DNA from: DATKFM01 sp963851215
GTDB taxonomy: Bacteria > Pseudomonadota > Alphaproteobacteria > Dongiales > Dongiaceae
Length of the DNA stretch: 64,000 nucleotides
Reading direction: 5' to 3'
Assembly: GCA_963851215.1 (NCBI GenBank)
Contig: CAWKOG010000017.1
Location: 62,001-126,000 of the forward strand
Below, in pieces: positions 38,375 to 47,948 of the stretch; position 1 is the stretch's first letter, and each line of letters starts with the position of its first letter. The notes below the pieces were generated by a model that was not told where the DNA came from, made no database searches, and saw only the letters and a program-made list of their open reading frames with translations. Position numbers and translations under genes: made by a program.

Positions 38375-39767
38375 ATGACCGTCATGCCCAACTCGCTCGC
38401 GGCGCGCGACATCGCCTATCACCTGCATCCCTACACCAATGCGGTGAAGCATGAGGCCGAAGGGCCGCTGGTCATCAGCCACGGCAAGGGCATCTACATC
38501 TACGACGAGAACGGCAAGGAATATATCGAGACGCTGGCCGGCCTCTGGTGCACCGCGCTCGGCTTCGGCGAGGAGCGGCTGGTCGAGGCGGCGGCGCGGC
38601 AGATGCGCAAGCTGCCCTACTATCACAGCTTCGGCCACAAGGCGTCGGACGTGATCATCGAGCTGGCCGAGCGGCTGGTGAAGATGGCGCCGGTGCCGAT
38701 GTCCCACGCCTTCTTCTGCAATTCCGGCTCCGAGGCCAACGACACCGTCGTCAAGATGGTCTGGTACTACAACAACGCCATCGGCCGGCCGAAGAAGAAG
38801 AAGATCATCGGCCGCATGCGCGGCTATCACGGCGTCACCGTCGCCGCCGCCAGCATGATGGGCATCCCGATCAACCAGCGGGACTTCGACCTGCCGATTG
38901 CCGGACAAATTCATCCACACCGATTGCCCGCACTACTACCGCAACGGGCTGCCGGGCGAGAGCGAGGAGGATTTCGCCAGCCGCTGCGCCGCCAATCTGG
39001 AGAAGCTGATCCAGGAGCATGGCGCCGACACCATCGCCGCCTTCATCGCCGAGCCGATCCAGGGTGCCGGCGGCGTCATCCTGCCGCCCAAGGGCTATTT
39101 CGAGAAGATCCAGGCGGTGCTCAAGAAGCACGACATCCTGTTCATCGCCGACGAGGTGATCTGCGGCTTCGCCCGCACCGGCAACATGTTCGGCTGCCAG
39201 ACCTTCAACATCCAGCCCGACATCATGACCATGGCCAAGGCGCTGTCCTCGGCCTATCTGCCGATCTCCGCCGTCATGTTCAACGAGAAGATCTACAAGG
39301 CGCTGCGGGACAACAGCGGCAAGATCGGCACCTTCGGCCATGGCTACACCTATTCGGGCCATCCGGTCAGCGCGGCGGTCGCCATCGAGACCCTGAAGAT
39401 CTATGAGGAGCGCGATATCCTGAGCCAGGTGCGCCGGGTGTCCCCGGCGCTGCAGAATGGCCTGCGCCGCTTTGCCGATCATCCGCTGGTGGGCGAAGTG
39501 CGCGGCATCGGCCTGATCGCCGGGGTGGAGCTGGTGCGCAACAAGGCCACCAAGGAAGCCTTCGATCCCACGCTCATGGTCGGCGGCCAATGCGGCCGCA
39601 TCGCCCAGGAGCATGGCCTGCTGGGCCGGCCGGTCGGCGACACCTTCGCCTTCTGCCCGCCGCTGATCATCAACGAAGCGCAGATCGCCGACATGCTAAG
39701 CCGCTTCGGCCGCGTGCTCGACGAGACCTATAATTGGACGAAGAGCCAGGGATTGCAGGCGGCCTGA
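38375..39767 (+). CDS. Class III (omega-type) aminotransferase (one frame break)
   Basis: This is a PLP enzyme of the aspartate-aminotransferase-family protein/omega-transaminase group. ATG 38375 follows GGAAGAGG. The first frame gives HLHPYTNAVKHEAEGPLVISHGKGIYIYDENGKEY, CNSGSEANDTVVKMVW and GYHGVTVAAASMMG. One extra base near 38897 then shifts to PDKFIHTDCPHYYRNG, followed by FIAEPIQGAGGVILPP, FIADEVICGFARTGNMFG and the Schiff-base Lys in TMAKALSSAYLPIS. The repaired length is about 464 residues. Members act on putrescine, beta-alanine, pyruvate or related amines. It lies just upstream of creatinase, 35 bp apart. Confidence 0.9.
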
Positions 39768-39802
39768 CCTGCAACGATCAGGGTCGGGGAAATCCCACCA
39801 AT

Positions 39803-41027
39803 ATGAGCCTCGACCTGCCGGCCCTGAAGACCATCCATAACGGCGAGAAGGTGAAGGGCACCTTCTCCGCCGCGGAGATGGAAGCGCGGCTGAAAAAACT
39901 GCGCCGGCACATGGCGGAAAGCCAGCTCGACTACGCCCTGTTCACCTCGATCCACAACATCAACTACTACAGCGATTTCCTGTATTGCTCGTTCGGCCGG
40001 CCCTACGGCCTGGTCGTTTCACCGGACGCTGCAACCACGATCTCCGCCAACATCGATGCCGGCCAGCCCTGGCGCCGCAGCCCGGGCAGACAACCGGGTC
40101 TACACCGACTGGCAGCGCGATAATTATTTCCGCGCCGTCAAGGAGCTGGTGAAAGACGGCGGCACGGTGGGCGTGGAGTGGGATCACCTCAATCTGCAGA
40201 ACTTCGAGAAGCTGAAAGCGGCGCTGCCGGACAGCAAGCTGGTGGACATCGCCGCCGGCTGCATGCGCCTGCGCATGATCAAATCGGCGGAGGAGATCGC
40301 CGTCATCAAGCAGGGCGCGCGTATCGCCGATATCGGCGGCGCGGCCTGCGTCGAGGCCATCGCCGAGGGCGTGCCCGAGCATGAGGTGGCGCTGCATTCG
40401 ACCCAAGCCATGGTACGCGAGATCGCCCGCACCTATCCCCATGCCGAATTGATGGATAGCTGGACCTGGTTCCAATCGGGCATCAACACCGACGGCGCCC
40501 ACAATCCCGTCACCTCGCGCAAGATCAGGCGCGGCGACATCCTCAGCCTCAATTGCTTTCCGATGATCGCCGGCTACTACACCGCCCTGGAGCGGACGCT
40601 GTTCTGCGAGGAGGCGTCGAAGGAGCATCTCCGCCTCTGGGAAATCAACTGCCGCGTCCATGACGAGGGCAAGAAGCTCCTGGTGCCCGGCAACAGATGC
40701 AGCGATATCGCCCGGCAGCTCAACGAGATTTACCGGGAGCACGATCTGCTGAAATACCGCACCTTCGGCTACGGCCATTCCTTCGGCGTGCTCTGCCACT
40801 ATTTCGGGCGGGAGGCCGGGCTCGAGCTGCGCGAGGACATCGACACCGTCCTGGAGCCCGGCATGGTGGTCTCCATGGAACCGATGATCATGCTGCCCGA
40901 GAGCCTGCCCGGCGCCGGCGGCTACCGGGAGCATGACATCCTGGTGATCACGCCTGATGGCAACGAGAACATCACCCGCTTCCCCTACGGCCCGGCCAAC
41001 AACATCATCAGGAAGAACCGGGGCTGA
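39803..41027 (+). CDS. Creatinase (creatine amidinohydrolase) (one frame break)
   Basis: The protein matches creatinase of the M24 pita-bread fold along its length: SIHNINYYSDFLYCSFGRPYGLVV, SANIDAGQPWRRS, then after one extra base near 40080 VYTDWQRDNYF, HLNLQN, CMRLRMIKSAEE, DSWTWFQSGINTDGAHNPVTSRK with the catalytic His, DILSLNCFPMIAGYYTALERTLF, FGYGHSFGVLCHY and LEPGMVVSMEPMIMLPESLPGAGGYREHDIL. Unlike M24 peptidases, creatinase needs no metal and splits creatine to sarcosine and urea. The repaired length is about 407 residues, normal. Neighbours are an aminotransferase and a Pot-type importer, which suggests uptake and use of a guanidino or amino compound. Confidence 0.85.
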
Positions 41028-41214
41028 GCCGCCCGCGCCATATGGTCGCGGACATCAGGTTACTTGTTGCAGCGCAAAAAAATTTGACTCCAATTTCATT
41101 CGGCGTTGACTTATAGAAGTAATGTAAGCTGTGGCTGAACAACCGGGAACACCCGGCGCGGCCGGAAAAGCAGCGCTAAAAGAGCACGAGGGAACAGGGC
41201 TTTACGGGGCTGGG

Positions 41215-42306
41215 ATGGCGACAGGCCAGGACAAATACGTCCAATTCATCGATATTCAGAAGAGCTATGACGGCGAAACGCTGGTCGTAAAAGACCTTAA
41301 CCTAAGCATCCGCCGCGGCGAATTTCTGACCATGCTGGGGCCTTCGGGCTCCGGGAAGACGACCACGCTGCTCATGCTGGCCGGCTTCGAGGTCCCGACC
41401 CATGGCCGCATCATGTTGGACGGCCGTCCCATCGACAACATGCCGCCGCACAAGCGCAACATCGGCATGGTGTTCCAGAACTACGCCCTCTTCCCCCATA
41501 TGACAGTGGAGGAGAACCTCGCTTTCCCGCTGGAAGTGCGGAAAATTCCCAAGGCGGAGCAGCAGGCCAAGATCAAGCGCGCGCTGGAGATGGTGAAGCT
41601 GGCGGCTTTTGGCAAGCGCCGCCCGGGACAGCTCTCCGGCGGCCAGCAGCAGCGCGTCGCCGTCGCCCGCGCCCTGGTGTTCGAACCGCAACTGGTGCTC
41701 ATGGACGAGCCGCTGGGCGCCCTGGACAAGCAGTTGCGCGAGCAGATGCAGCTTGAGATCAAGCATATCCACCATGATCTCGGCGTCACCGTCGTCTATG
41801 TCACCCACGACCAGAGCGAAGCGCTGACCATGTCGGACCGCATCGCCGTGTTCAACGACGGCGAGATCCAGCAGCTCGCGACGCCAGGCGATCTCTACGA
41901 GCAGCCGCAGAACTCCTTCGTCGCCCAGTTCATCGGCGAGAACAACAAGATCCGCGGCAAGATCGTCGCCGTTAACGGCGTCGGCTGCCAGGTCGAAGTG
42001 CCGGGCGCCGGCAATGTCCAGGCGCTGGCGGTGAAAGTCGGCATGGGCGACGCCACGACGCTGTCGCTGCGGCCGGAGCGGGTGCGGGTCAATCCGGCGC
42101 CGGGCACGCTGCCGAACATTTTCAGCGGCAAGGTGGAAGAACTGATCTATCTCGGCGACCACACGCGCGTGCGCGCCTCGGTCTGCGGCAACAGCGATTT
42201 CGTCATCAAGGTGCCGAACGCCGAAGGCGTGCCGGCGCTGTCGCCGGGTGTTGCGATCTCCGTCGGATGGAAGACGGAAGATTGCCGGGCTCTTGATGCG
42301 TTCTGA
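41215..42306 (+). CDS. Pot-type ABC transporter ATP-binding protein (PotA-like)
   Basis: The ATPase of a spermidine/putrescine-type importer. It has Walker A (GPSGSGKTT), the Q-loop (MVFQNYALFPHMTV), the signature LSGGQQQR, Walker B (LVLMDEPLGALD), the switch His (VTHDQ) and a C-terminal TOBE domain. I start it at ATG 41215 (MATGQDKYVQFIDIQKSY) because the 28 residues encoded upstream to GTG 41131 are unlike the family and have no ribosome site; the longer form is possible. Two TTGACT repeats lie 22 bp apart at 41084-41111 in the upstream region. It is followed by the binding protein and two permeases in the order A-D-B-C. Confidence 0.9.
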   Translation: MATGQDKYVQFIDIQKSYDGETLVVKDLNLSIRRGEFLTMLGPSGSGKTTTLLMLAGFEVPTHGRIMLDGRPIDNMPPHKRNIGMVFQNYALFPHMTVEENLAFPLEVRKIPKAEQQAKIKRALEMVKLAAFGKRRPGQLSGGQQQRVAVARALVFEPQLVLMDEPLGALDKQLREQMQLEIKHIHHDLGVTVVYVTHDQSEALTMSDRIAVFNDGEIQQLATPGDLYEQPQNSFVAQFIGENNKIRGKIVAVNGVGCQVEVPGAGNVQALAVKVGMGDATTLSLRPERVRVNPAPGTLPNIFSGKVEELIYLGDHTRVRASVCGNSDFVIKVPNAEGVPALSPGVAISVGWKTEDCRALDAF

Positions 42307-42406
42307 GTTGGAAAGCTCACGGAAGGCCGCCGATCGGCATCGTCTGGATCTGCGGAATATGTGCAACCGCCGGCAATGGCCGGCAATACAGGGAGACTGC
42401 AAGAAA

Positions 42407-43465
42407 ATGACAGCGAAGACTAGAGTAACTGGCATGCTGTTGGCATCGGTCGCCATCGGCGCGCTATGGACGGCACCGGCCGCGGCGGAGGATCAATTGA
42501 CGATCGTCTCCTGGGGCGGCGCCTATCAGGAGAGCCAGCGCGAAGCCTTCATGAAGCCATACCAGAAGGACACCGGCGCAAAGATCACCGAAGAAGAGTA
42601 CAACGGTGAAATCGCCAAGATCCGCGCGATGGTCGAGGCGAACGCGATCACCTGGGACGTGATCGATGTCGATACGCAGACCGCGCTTGCCGGCTGTGCC
42701 GAAGGCATCCTCGAGCCGGTTGATTGGGCGAAGCTCGGCCTCGACAAGTCGAAGTTCATCGGTTCGGATCAGTTCGACTGCGCCGTTCCGAACATCCTGT
42801 ATTCGACGATCATCGCCTACGACGCCGACAAGCTGAACCCCGGCCCGACGACGATCTCCGACCTGTTCGATCTGCAGAAGTTCCCGGGCAAGCGGGCGCT
42901 GCAGAAGAACCCCTTCGTGAATCTGGAATGGGCCCTGATCGCCGACGGCGTGCCGATCGGCGACGTCTACAAGGTGTTGAATACGCCAGAAGGCGTCGAT
43001 CGCGCCTTCGCCAAGCTCGATACGATCAAGAGCGAAGTCATCTGGTGGGAAGCCGGCGCCCAGCCGCCGCAGATCCTCGCCGAGGGCGGCGCCGCGATCG
43101 TTTCGGCCTGGAACGGCCGCATCTATAAGGCGATCGCCGAAGACAAGAAGAACTTCAAGATCGTCTGGGATGCCCAGGCGCCCGACTACGATTTGTGGGC
43201 GATTCCGAAGGGCAATCCCCGCATGGATGCCGCCTACAAGTTCCTCAGCTATGCGAGCCAGCCGCAGGCGATGGCGAACCAGACGAAGTACATCTCCTAT
43301 GGTCCCGCCAACAAGGACGCGATTCCGAACGTCGAGCCGGCGATCCTGCCGCACCTGCCGACGGCGCCTGATAACATGACCAACATCCTGACGCTCGACC
43401 CGCAGTTCTGGGCCGACAAGGGCGAAGAGCTGCGCGAGCGCTTCAACGCCTGGCTTGCTCAATAG
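42407..43465 (+). CDS. Pot-type ABC transporter substrate-binding protein
   Basis: The 352-residue periplasmic binding protein has a Sec signal peptide (MTAKTRVTGMLLASVAIGALWTAP...AAAED), then QLTIVSWGGAYQESQREAFMKPY, WDVIDVDTQTALAGCAEG, and PTTISDLFDLQKFPGKRAL, as in the PotD/spermidine-putrescine-like family. ATG 42407 follows GGGAGA by ten bases. Acidic residues around the expected polyamine pocket are not clearly conserved, so the ligand could be another cationic or guanidino compound. Confidence 0.85.
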   Translation: MTAKTRVTGMLLASVAIGALWTAPAAAEDQLTIVSWGGAYQESQREAFMKPYQKDTGAKITEEEYNGEIAKIRAMVEANAITWDVIDVDTQTALAGCAEGILEPVDWAKLGLDKSKFIGSDQFDCAVPNILYSTIIAYDADKLNPGPTTISDLFDLQKFPGKRALQKNPFVNLEWALIADGVPIGDVYKVLNTPEGVDRAFAKLDTIKSEVIWWEAGAQPPQILAEGGAAIVSAWNGRIYKAIAEDKKNFKIVWDAQAPDYDLWAIPKGNPRMDAAYKFLSYASQPQAMANQTKYISYGPANKDAIPNVEPAILPHLPTAPDNMTNILTLDPQFWADKGEELRERFNAWLAQ

Positions 43466-43536
43466 TGAACTGAAGTTCGGGGGAGGAGGCGGCGCTTCCT
43501 CCCCCTGTTCCCTGTTACGCGGGACAACACGATCAA

Positions 43537-44790
43537 ATGGTATCCGCCACTGCAACGCCTCTCATCGGCATGTCGGATGGAGTGCCGCTCAAATTGCAGC
43601 TCCGCCGCGTGGAGCGTGTGCGGAAACTGAAAGCGGTCGGCCTGGTGCTGCCGCTCTTCCTGTTCATCGCCATAAGCTTCGTCCTGCCGCTCATATACAT
43701 GCTGCGAAACGCTGTTTATGATCCGGACATCCGCGACAATCTCCCGCGAACGGTACAGGCGCTGGATGCCTGGGACGGCAACGGCACGCCGGATGAGGCG
43801 GCCTATGCCGCATTGGCGGCGGACCTGCGGGACGCGCAGAAGAACAAGACCGCGGCGCTCATCGGCAAGCGCCTGAACTACGAGATATCGGGAATCCGCA
43901 GCAAGATCATTACCACGGCGCGCAAGGCCGCGACTCTGGAAGCCGCGCCCTATAGGGAAGCGCTGATCGCGATGGATCCCGCTTGGGGCGAACGCAATAC
44001 CTGGGCCACCATCAAACGCGCCGGGCACGCCATCACCCCAAACTATCTGCTCGCCGCCTTGGATCTTGAAATGAATGCCGACGGCGATTTGGCCTGGGTT
44101 CCCGCCAATCGCGCCATCTACCTGACCGTCCTTGCCCGCACATTCTGGATCAGCATACAGGTAACCGCCTGGACGTTGCTTCTCGGATTTCCCTTGGCCT
44201 ACCTGCTGGCCACGCTGCCGACGCGCACCTCGAGCTTATTGCTGATCCTCGTGCTGCTGCCGTTCTGGACATCGCTGCTGGTGCGGACAACAGCTTGGTT
44301 CGTGTTGCTGCAGGATTCCGGGCCGATCAACGATTCCCTGATGTTTCTCGGGCTGACGGATCATCCGCTGAAGCTGATCTTCGCCCGCGTCGGCACGATC
44401 GTGGCGATGACCCATATCCAGTTGCCGTTCACGCTGCTGCCGATCTACAGCGTCATGAAGACAATTCCGCCCAGCCATGTGCGGGCCGCGCGTTCGCTGG
44501 GCGCCGGGCCGTTCTACGCCTTCTGGCGAGTCTACTTTCCGCAAACAATTCCCGGCATCGCTGCCGGCTGCCTGCTTACATTCATCCTTAGCCTTGGCTA
44601 CTACATCACGCCGGCGCTGGTCGGCGGTGCATCGGACAAGATGATGAGCAACATCATGTACGAAGCCCTGCATGCGGAGAACAACTGGGGGAAGGCCTCG
44701 GCATTGGGGACCATTCTGCTGACGGCGACGATGATCCTTTACTTCGTCTACAATCGCCTGGTCGGCATCGACAAGATTAAGCTCGGGTAG
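43537..44790 (+). CDS. Pot-type ABC transporter permease (PotB-like, long loop)
   Basis: The 417-residue permease has an N-terminal cytoplasmic part, a first membrane segment (AVGLVLPLFLFIAISFVLPLIYML), then an unusually long periplasmic-side region of about 130 residues (DPDIRDNLPRTVQALDAWDG to APANRAIYL), and five further membrane segments. The EAA loop HVRAARSLGAGPFYAFWRVYFPQTIPG is clear. PotB proteins are usually about 280-300 residues; the extra length lies in the loop. It starts 71 bp after the binding protein and 6 bp before the next permease. Confidence 0.9.
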   Translation: MVSATATPLIGMSDGVPLKLQLRRVERVRKLKAVGLVLPLFLFIAISFVLPLIYMLRNAVYDPDIRDNLPRTVQALDAWDGNGTPDEAAYAALAADLRDAQKNKTAALIGKRLNYEISGIRSKIITTARKAATLEAAPYREALIAMDPAWGERNTWATIKRAGHAITPNYLLAALDLEMNADGDLAWVPANRAIYLTVLARTFWISIQVTAWTLLLGFPLAYLLATLPTRTSSLLLILVLLPFWTSLLVRTTAWFVLLQDSGPINDSLMFLGLTDHPLKLIFARVGTIVAMTHIQLPFTLLPIYSVMKTIPPSHVRAARSLGAGPFYAFWRVYFPQTIPGIAAGCLLTFILSLGYYITPALVGGASDKMMSNIMYEALHAENNWGKASALGTILLTATMILYFVYNRLVGIDKIKLG

Positions 44791-44796
44791 GCGGAA

Positions 44797-45624
44797 ATGG
44801 CCCTCTCGCCCTATGCAGGTCCGGCCGAGCGCGCGTGGTACTACACGCACCGCGTGCTGTGCGCCGCCGTGCTGTTGTTCCTGATCGCGCCGATCCTCGT
44901 GATCATGCCGCTCTCGTTCAATGCCGAGCCGTATTTCAGCTATCCGATGCCCGGCCTGTCGCTGCGCTGGTATGAAGATTTCTTCACCAACGAACGCTGG
45001 GTGCTGGCGCTTAAGACCAGCATCATCGTCGCCGCCTTTACCACCGTAATCGCCACCACGCTCGGCACGCTCGCCGCATTGGGGCTCAGCCGGGCGAACT
45101 TCCCGGCGCGGACTTCGATCATGAGCGTGCTGATTTCGCCGATGATCGTGCCCGTGATCATCTCGGCGCTCGGCATGTACTTCTTCTACACGCCGATCGG
45201 CCTGACCAACAGCCTGCCCGGTTTGACCCTCGCGCATACGGCCCTGGCGACGCCATTCGTCGTGATCGTCGTGACCGCGACGCTCACGGGGTTCGATCAC
45301 AGCCTCTCCCGCGCCGGCGCGAGCCTGGGCGCCGATCCCGTGCGAGTGTTCCGAAAGGTCATCCTGCCGCTCATCCTGCCCGGCGTCATTTCCGGCGCTC
45401 TGTTCGCCTTTGTCACGTCGTTCGACGAGGTCGTGGTTGTCGTTTTCCTGGCCGGCCCGGAACAGCGCACCTTGCCCAAGCAAATGTTCAGCGGCATCCG
45501 CGAAGACATCAGCCCGACGATCACAGCGGCCGCCAGCATGCTCATTGTCTTTGCCGTCTTCATGCTGACGACGGTCGAACTGCTTCGCCGCCGGTCGGAA
45601 CGCCTGCGCGGTATCAGGAACTAA
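44797..45624 (+). CDS. Pot-type ABC transporter permease (PotC-like)
   Basis: The 275-residue permease has six membrane segments, beginning VLCAAVLLFLIAPILVIMPLSF, and the cytoplasmic EAA loop DHSLSRAGASLGADPVRVFRKVILPLILPGVI. It pairs with the permease at 43537-44790. The end ELLRRRSERLRGIRN is a normal short basic tail. It completes the operon. Confidence 0.9.
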   Translation: MALSPYAGPAERAWYYTHRVLCAAVLLFLIAPILVIMPLSFNAEPYFSYPMPGLSLRWYEDFFTNERWVLALKTSIIVAAFTTVIATTLGTLAALGLSRANFPARTSIMSVLISPMIVPVIISALGMYFFYTPIGLTNSLPGLTLAHTALATPFVVIVVTATLTGFDHSLSRAGASLGADPVRVFRKVILPLILPGVISGALFAFVTSFDEVVVVVFLAGPEQRTLPKQMFSGIREDISPTITAAASMLIVFAVFMLTTVELLRRRSERLRGIRN

Positions 45625-45691
45625 CCGCCTGTCGCGGCGGCGAAATCCGGCCGGAGTAGACTTCTTAACCCGCCCGACCTATCTTCCCGTC

Positions 45692-46264
45692 ATGTATAAG
45701 GACAACAGCCTGATCCCGACCGAAGCGGTGCGTTTGGCCGCGCTCGGCACGCTGCATGAAGGGCCGCGGCGCTATGCCGATCTGGCCGCGGAGGTGCGCG
45801 GCTTCGTCGGCCATATCGTCGGGCCGTCGCTGGATCTGATCGGGCCGCCGATGGAATTGCTGCGCGTCGAAGGCCTGGTCGAGGCCGCCGACGGCGGCGG
45901 CGCCGAAGCCGAGCTGCGCATCACCGCGCGGGGCATCGAGGAATTGAAGCGGCTGCTGGGCGCCAACCTGCGCGGGCCGATCGGCGAGTTCAACAAGCTG
46001 GTCATCGCGCTGAAGCTGCGCTTCCTGCCGGTGCTCGACCGCGACGGGCAGAAGCTGCAGGCGGAGCTGCTGGCCGAGATCTGCGAGCGCGAGCTCAGCC
46101 GGCTCACCAGCCTGCGCCGCCAGATCGGCGAGCGGCGCGACACGCTGACCGACTGGCTGGAGCATGATATCGCCCAGGTCACCGCGCGGCTGGACTGGTT
46201 CCGCCGGCTCGGCGAGAGTTCTCTGAGCGCTGCCGGCCGCTGCCGGCAAACCCATTTAGTATAG
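45692..46264 (+). CDS. PadR-like winged-helix regulator (putative)
   Basis: The 190-residue protein has an N-terminal winged-helix-like part (IPTEAVRLAALGTLHEGPRRYADLAAEVRGFVGHIVGPSLDLI...RVEGLVEAA) and a charged helical C-terminal half (LLAEICERELSRLTSLRRQIGERRDTLTDWLEHDIAQVTARLDWF) like the dimerisation helices of PadR/VirF-type regulators. The assignment rests on layout rather than strong motifs. The 3' end overlaps the convergent SDR gene by 9 bp. It could regulate the Pot operon or the SDR gene. Confidence 0.6.
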   Translation: MYKDNSLIPTEAVRLAALGTLHEGPRRYADLAAEVRGFVGHIVGPSLDLIGPPMELLRVEGLVEAADGGGAEAELRITARGIEELKRLLGANLRGPIGEFNKLVIALKLRFLPVLDRDGQKLQAELLAEICERELSRLTSLRRQIGERRDTLTDWLEHDIAQVTARLDWFRRLGESSLSAAGRCRQTHLV

Positions 46265-46996
46265 ATGCTGCCCGCCGGTGACGAAGATCTCCGTCCCCGT
46301 GACATAGCCGAAATCCGCCGTACAAAGCCGATACACCGTCGCCGCCACCTCCTCCGGCTTGCCCATGCGATGCATGGGAATGCGCGGTATCAGCGTTTCA
46401 TACTCCGGGCCGATCATCGCGGTCTCGATCTCGCCGGGCGCCACGGCATTCACCCGCACGCCGAGATCGGCGAACTCCACCGCCATCTCCCGCGTCAGCG
46501 CCGACAGCGCCGCCTTTGAGGTGCTGTAGGCCGAGCTGGCGAAGGGATGCCGCGCATGGCCCGCGATCGAGGTGATGTTGACGATCGAGCCCTGGCCGCG
46601 ATGCAGCGCCTGGGCGAAGCCGCGCGACAACTGTAGCGGCGTGAAGAAATTCAGCTCGAACACATCGCGCCAGGCCTGCACGTCGCCATTGAGGCAGCCG
46701 AGCCGCTCCTTGAATTCGGTCTTCGGCGACACCGCGGCGTTGTTCACCAGGGCATGGACCGGCTGGCCATCGATGATCCTGCCGGCCTCGGCGATGAAGC
46801 GGTCGACGCTGGCGGTGTCCGCGAGGTCGGTCACCACATGATGGGCCCAGTTGCTGTCGCGCTTGCATTCCGGCGGCACGTCGTCGCGGCTGCAGGTAAT
46901 GATGCGCCAGCCTTCCTGCATGAAGCGCATGACCGTGGCATGGCCGATGCCGCGGCTGGCGCCGGTGAGGATGACGGTTTTCACGGAATTGTTCAT
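46256..46996 (-). CDS. Short-chain dehydrogenase/reductase
   Basis: The 246-residue SDR has the cofactor motif TGASRGIG at its N-terminus, the NNAAVSPKT motif, the catalytic Ser-Tyr-Lys set (ITSIAGHARHPFASSAYSTSKAAL) and VNAVAPGEIETAM. The start at ATG 46996 (MNNSVKTVILTGAS) is chosen because the 12 residues encoded upstream are unlike the family. The substrate is unknown. It is convergent with the PadR-like gene. Confidence 0.9.
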   Translation of the reverse strand: MNNSVKTVILTGASRGIGHATVMRFMQEGWRIITCSRDDVPPECKRDSNWAHHVVTDLADTASVDRFIAEAGRIIDGQPVHALVNNAAVSPKTEFKERLGCLNGDVQAWRDVFELNFFTPLQLSRGFAQALHRGQGSIVNITSIAGHARHPFASSAYSTSKAALSALTREMAVEFADLGVRVNAVAPGEIETAMIGPEYETLIPRIPMHRMGKPEEVAATVYRLCTADFGYVTGTEIFVTGGQHLY

Positions 46997-47053
46997 GGCC
47001 GGCAATCTAGCCGAACGGCCGGCCCGCGTCACCGCAGGAGCATACCGCCCGGC

Positions 47054-47881
47054 CTAGTGCGCCATCAGCACCGGGATTCCCGCGGCCGACAGCACGTCGC
47101 GGGTCGCGCCGCCGAGGATCATTTCCCGCAGGCGGCTATGGCCATAGGCGCCCATGACCAGCAAATCGGCGCGGCTCTGCTCGGCATGGGCCAGCAGCGT
47201 GGCGCCGGTGGAGGCGCCGCCGGATGCGATCGCATCATGGGAGGCGCTGACATCGTGGCGGCCCAGATAGGCGATCAGGTCCTGAGCCGTGGCGACGCTG
47301 TCGATGGTGCCGACGGTCAGCACGGTGACATGGTCGGCCACCTCCAGGATCGGCAGGGCGGCGGCCACCACACGGGCCGCCTGGGCGCTGCCGTTCCAGG
47401 CCAGCGCCACCCGGCCCGCCACCACCCGCGCCGCCGTGGGCGATGCCACCAGCACCGGCCGGCCGGTATCGAACAGCGCGGCATCCAGCGTCGCCGCCAG
47501 GGGCGCCTCGGCCTCGCCGCTCGGGCGGCCGATGACAACGAGATCGGTCAGGCGTCCCGCGGCCGCCACCACATCGGCCTCGCGTCCGGTGATCTCGCGC
47601 CAGGACAGCTTGGCGCCGCCGGCCGCGCTGACCTTCTGATAGGCTTCGCGGGCCCGCGCGGCGCGGGAGGCGATCGTCTGCGCCATCGCCGCCATCAGCT
47701 GTTCCACCATGGCGCCGGACATGCCCTCGCCGATGACAGGCACGACGCTGTTCACATCGGCCATGACATGCAGCACGTCGAGCGCCGCGTCGAACCGCTT
47801 GGCCGCTGTCACCGCGGTTTCCAGCGTCGCCTGGGTCGTCGTGCCGCCATCGGCGACCGCCAGGATGCTGCGTATGGTCAT
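47054..47881 (-). CDS. Universal stress protein (tandem UspA domains)
   Basis: The 275-residue protein has two UspA-type halves. The C-terminal half is clear, with the ATP-binding-like motif LVMGAYGHSRLREMILGGATRDVL. The N-terminal half begins MTIRSILAVADGG and has DLVVIGRPSGE. ATG 47881 is preceded by GGAGGAG at seven bases. Such proteins respond to stress and starvation; the target here is unknown. The gene is followed by the SDR on the same strand, 57 bp apart. Confidence 0.9.
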   Translation of the reverse strand: MTIRSILAVADGGTTTQATLETAVTAAKRFDAALDVLHVMADVNSVVPVIGEGMSGAMVEQLMAAMAQTIASRAARAREAYQKVSAAGGAKLSWREITGREADVVAAAGRLTDLVVIGRPSGEAEAPLAATLDAALFDTGRPVLVASPTAARVVAGRVALAWNGSAQAARVVAAALPILEVADHVTVLTVGTIDSVATAQDLIAYLGRHDVSASHDAIASGGASTGATLLAHAEQSRADLLVMGAYGHSRLREMILGGATRDVLSAAGIPVLMAH

Positions 47882-47948
47882 CGGGCTCTCCTCCTGTTCC
47901 GTCTCGCTCAACCTATCACAAACCGGCATTTTTTCTCGTTGATATGCA

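Noticed and set aside
41084..41134. Promoter from two TTGACT repeats before the PotA-like gene
   Set aside because: No -10 hexamer lies at a suitable distance from either copy; the repeat may be an operator but no promoter is claimed.
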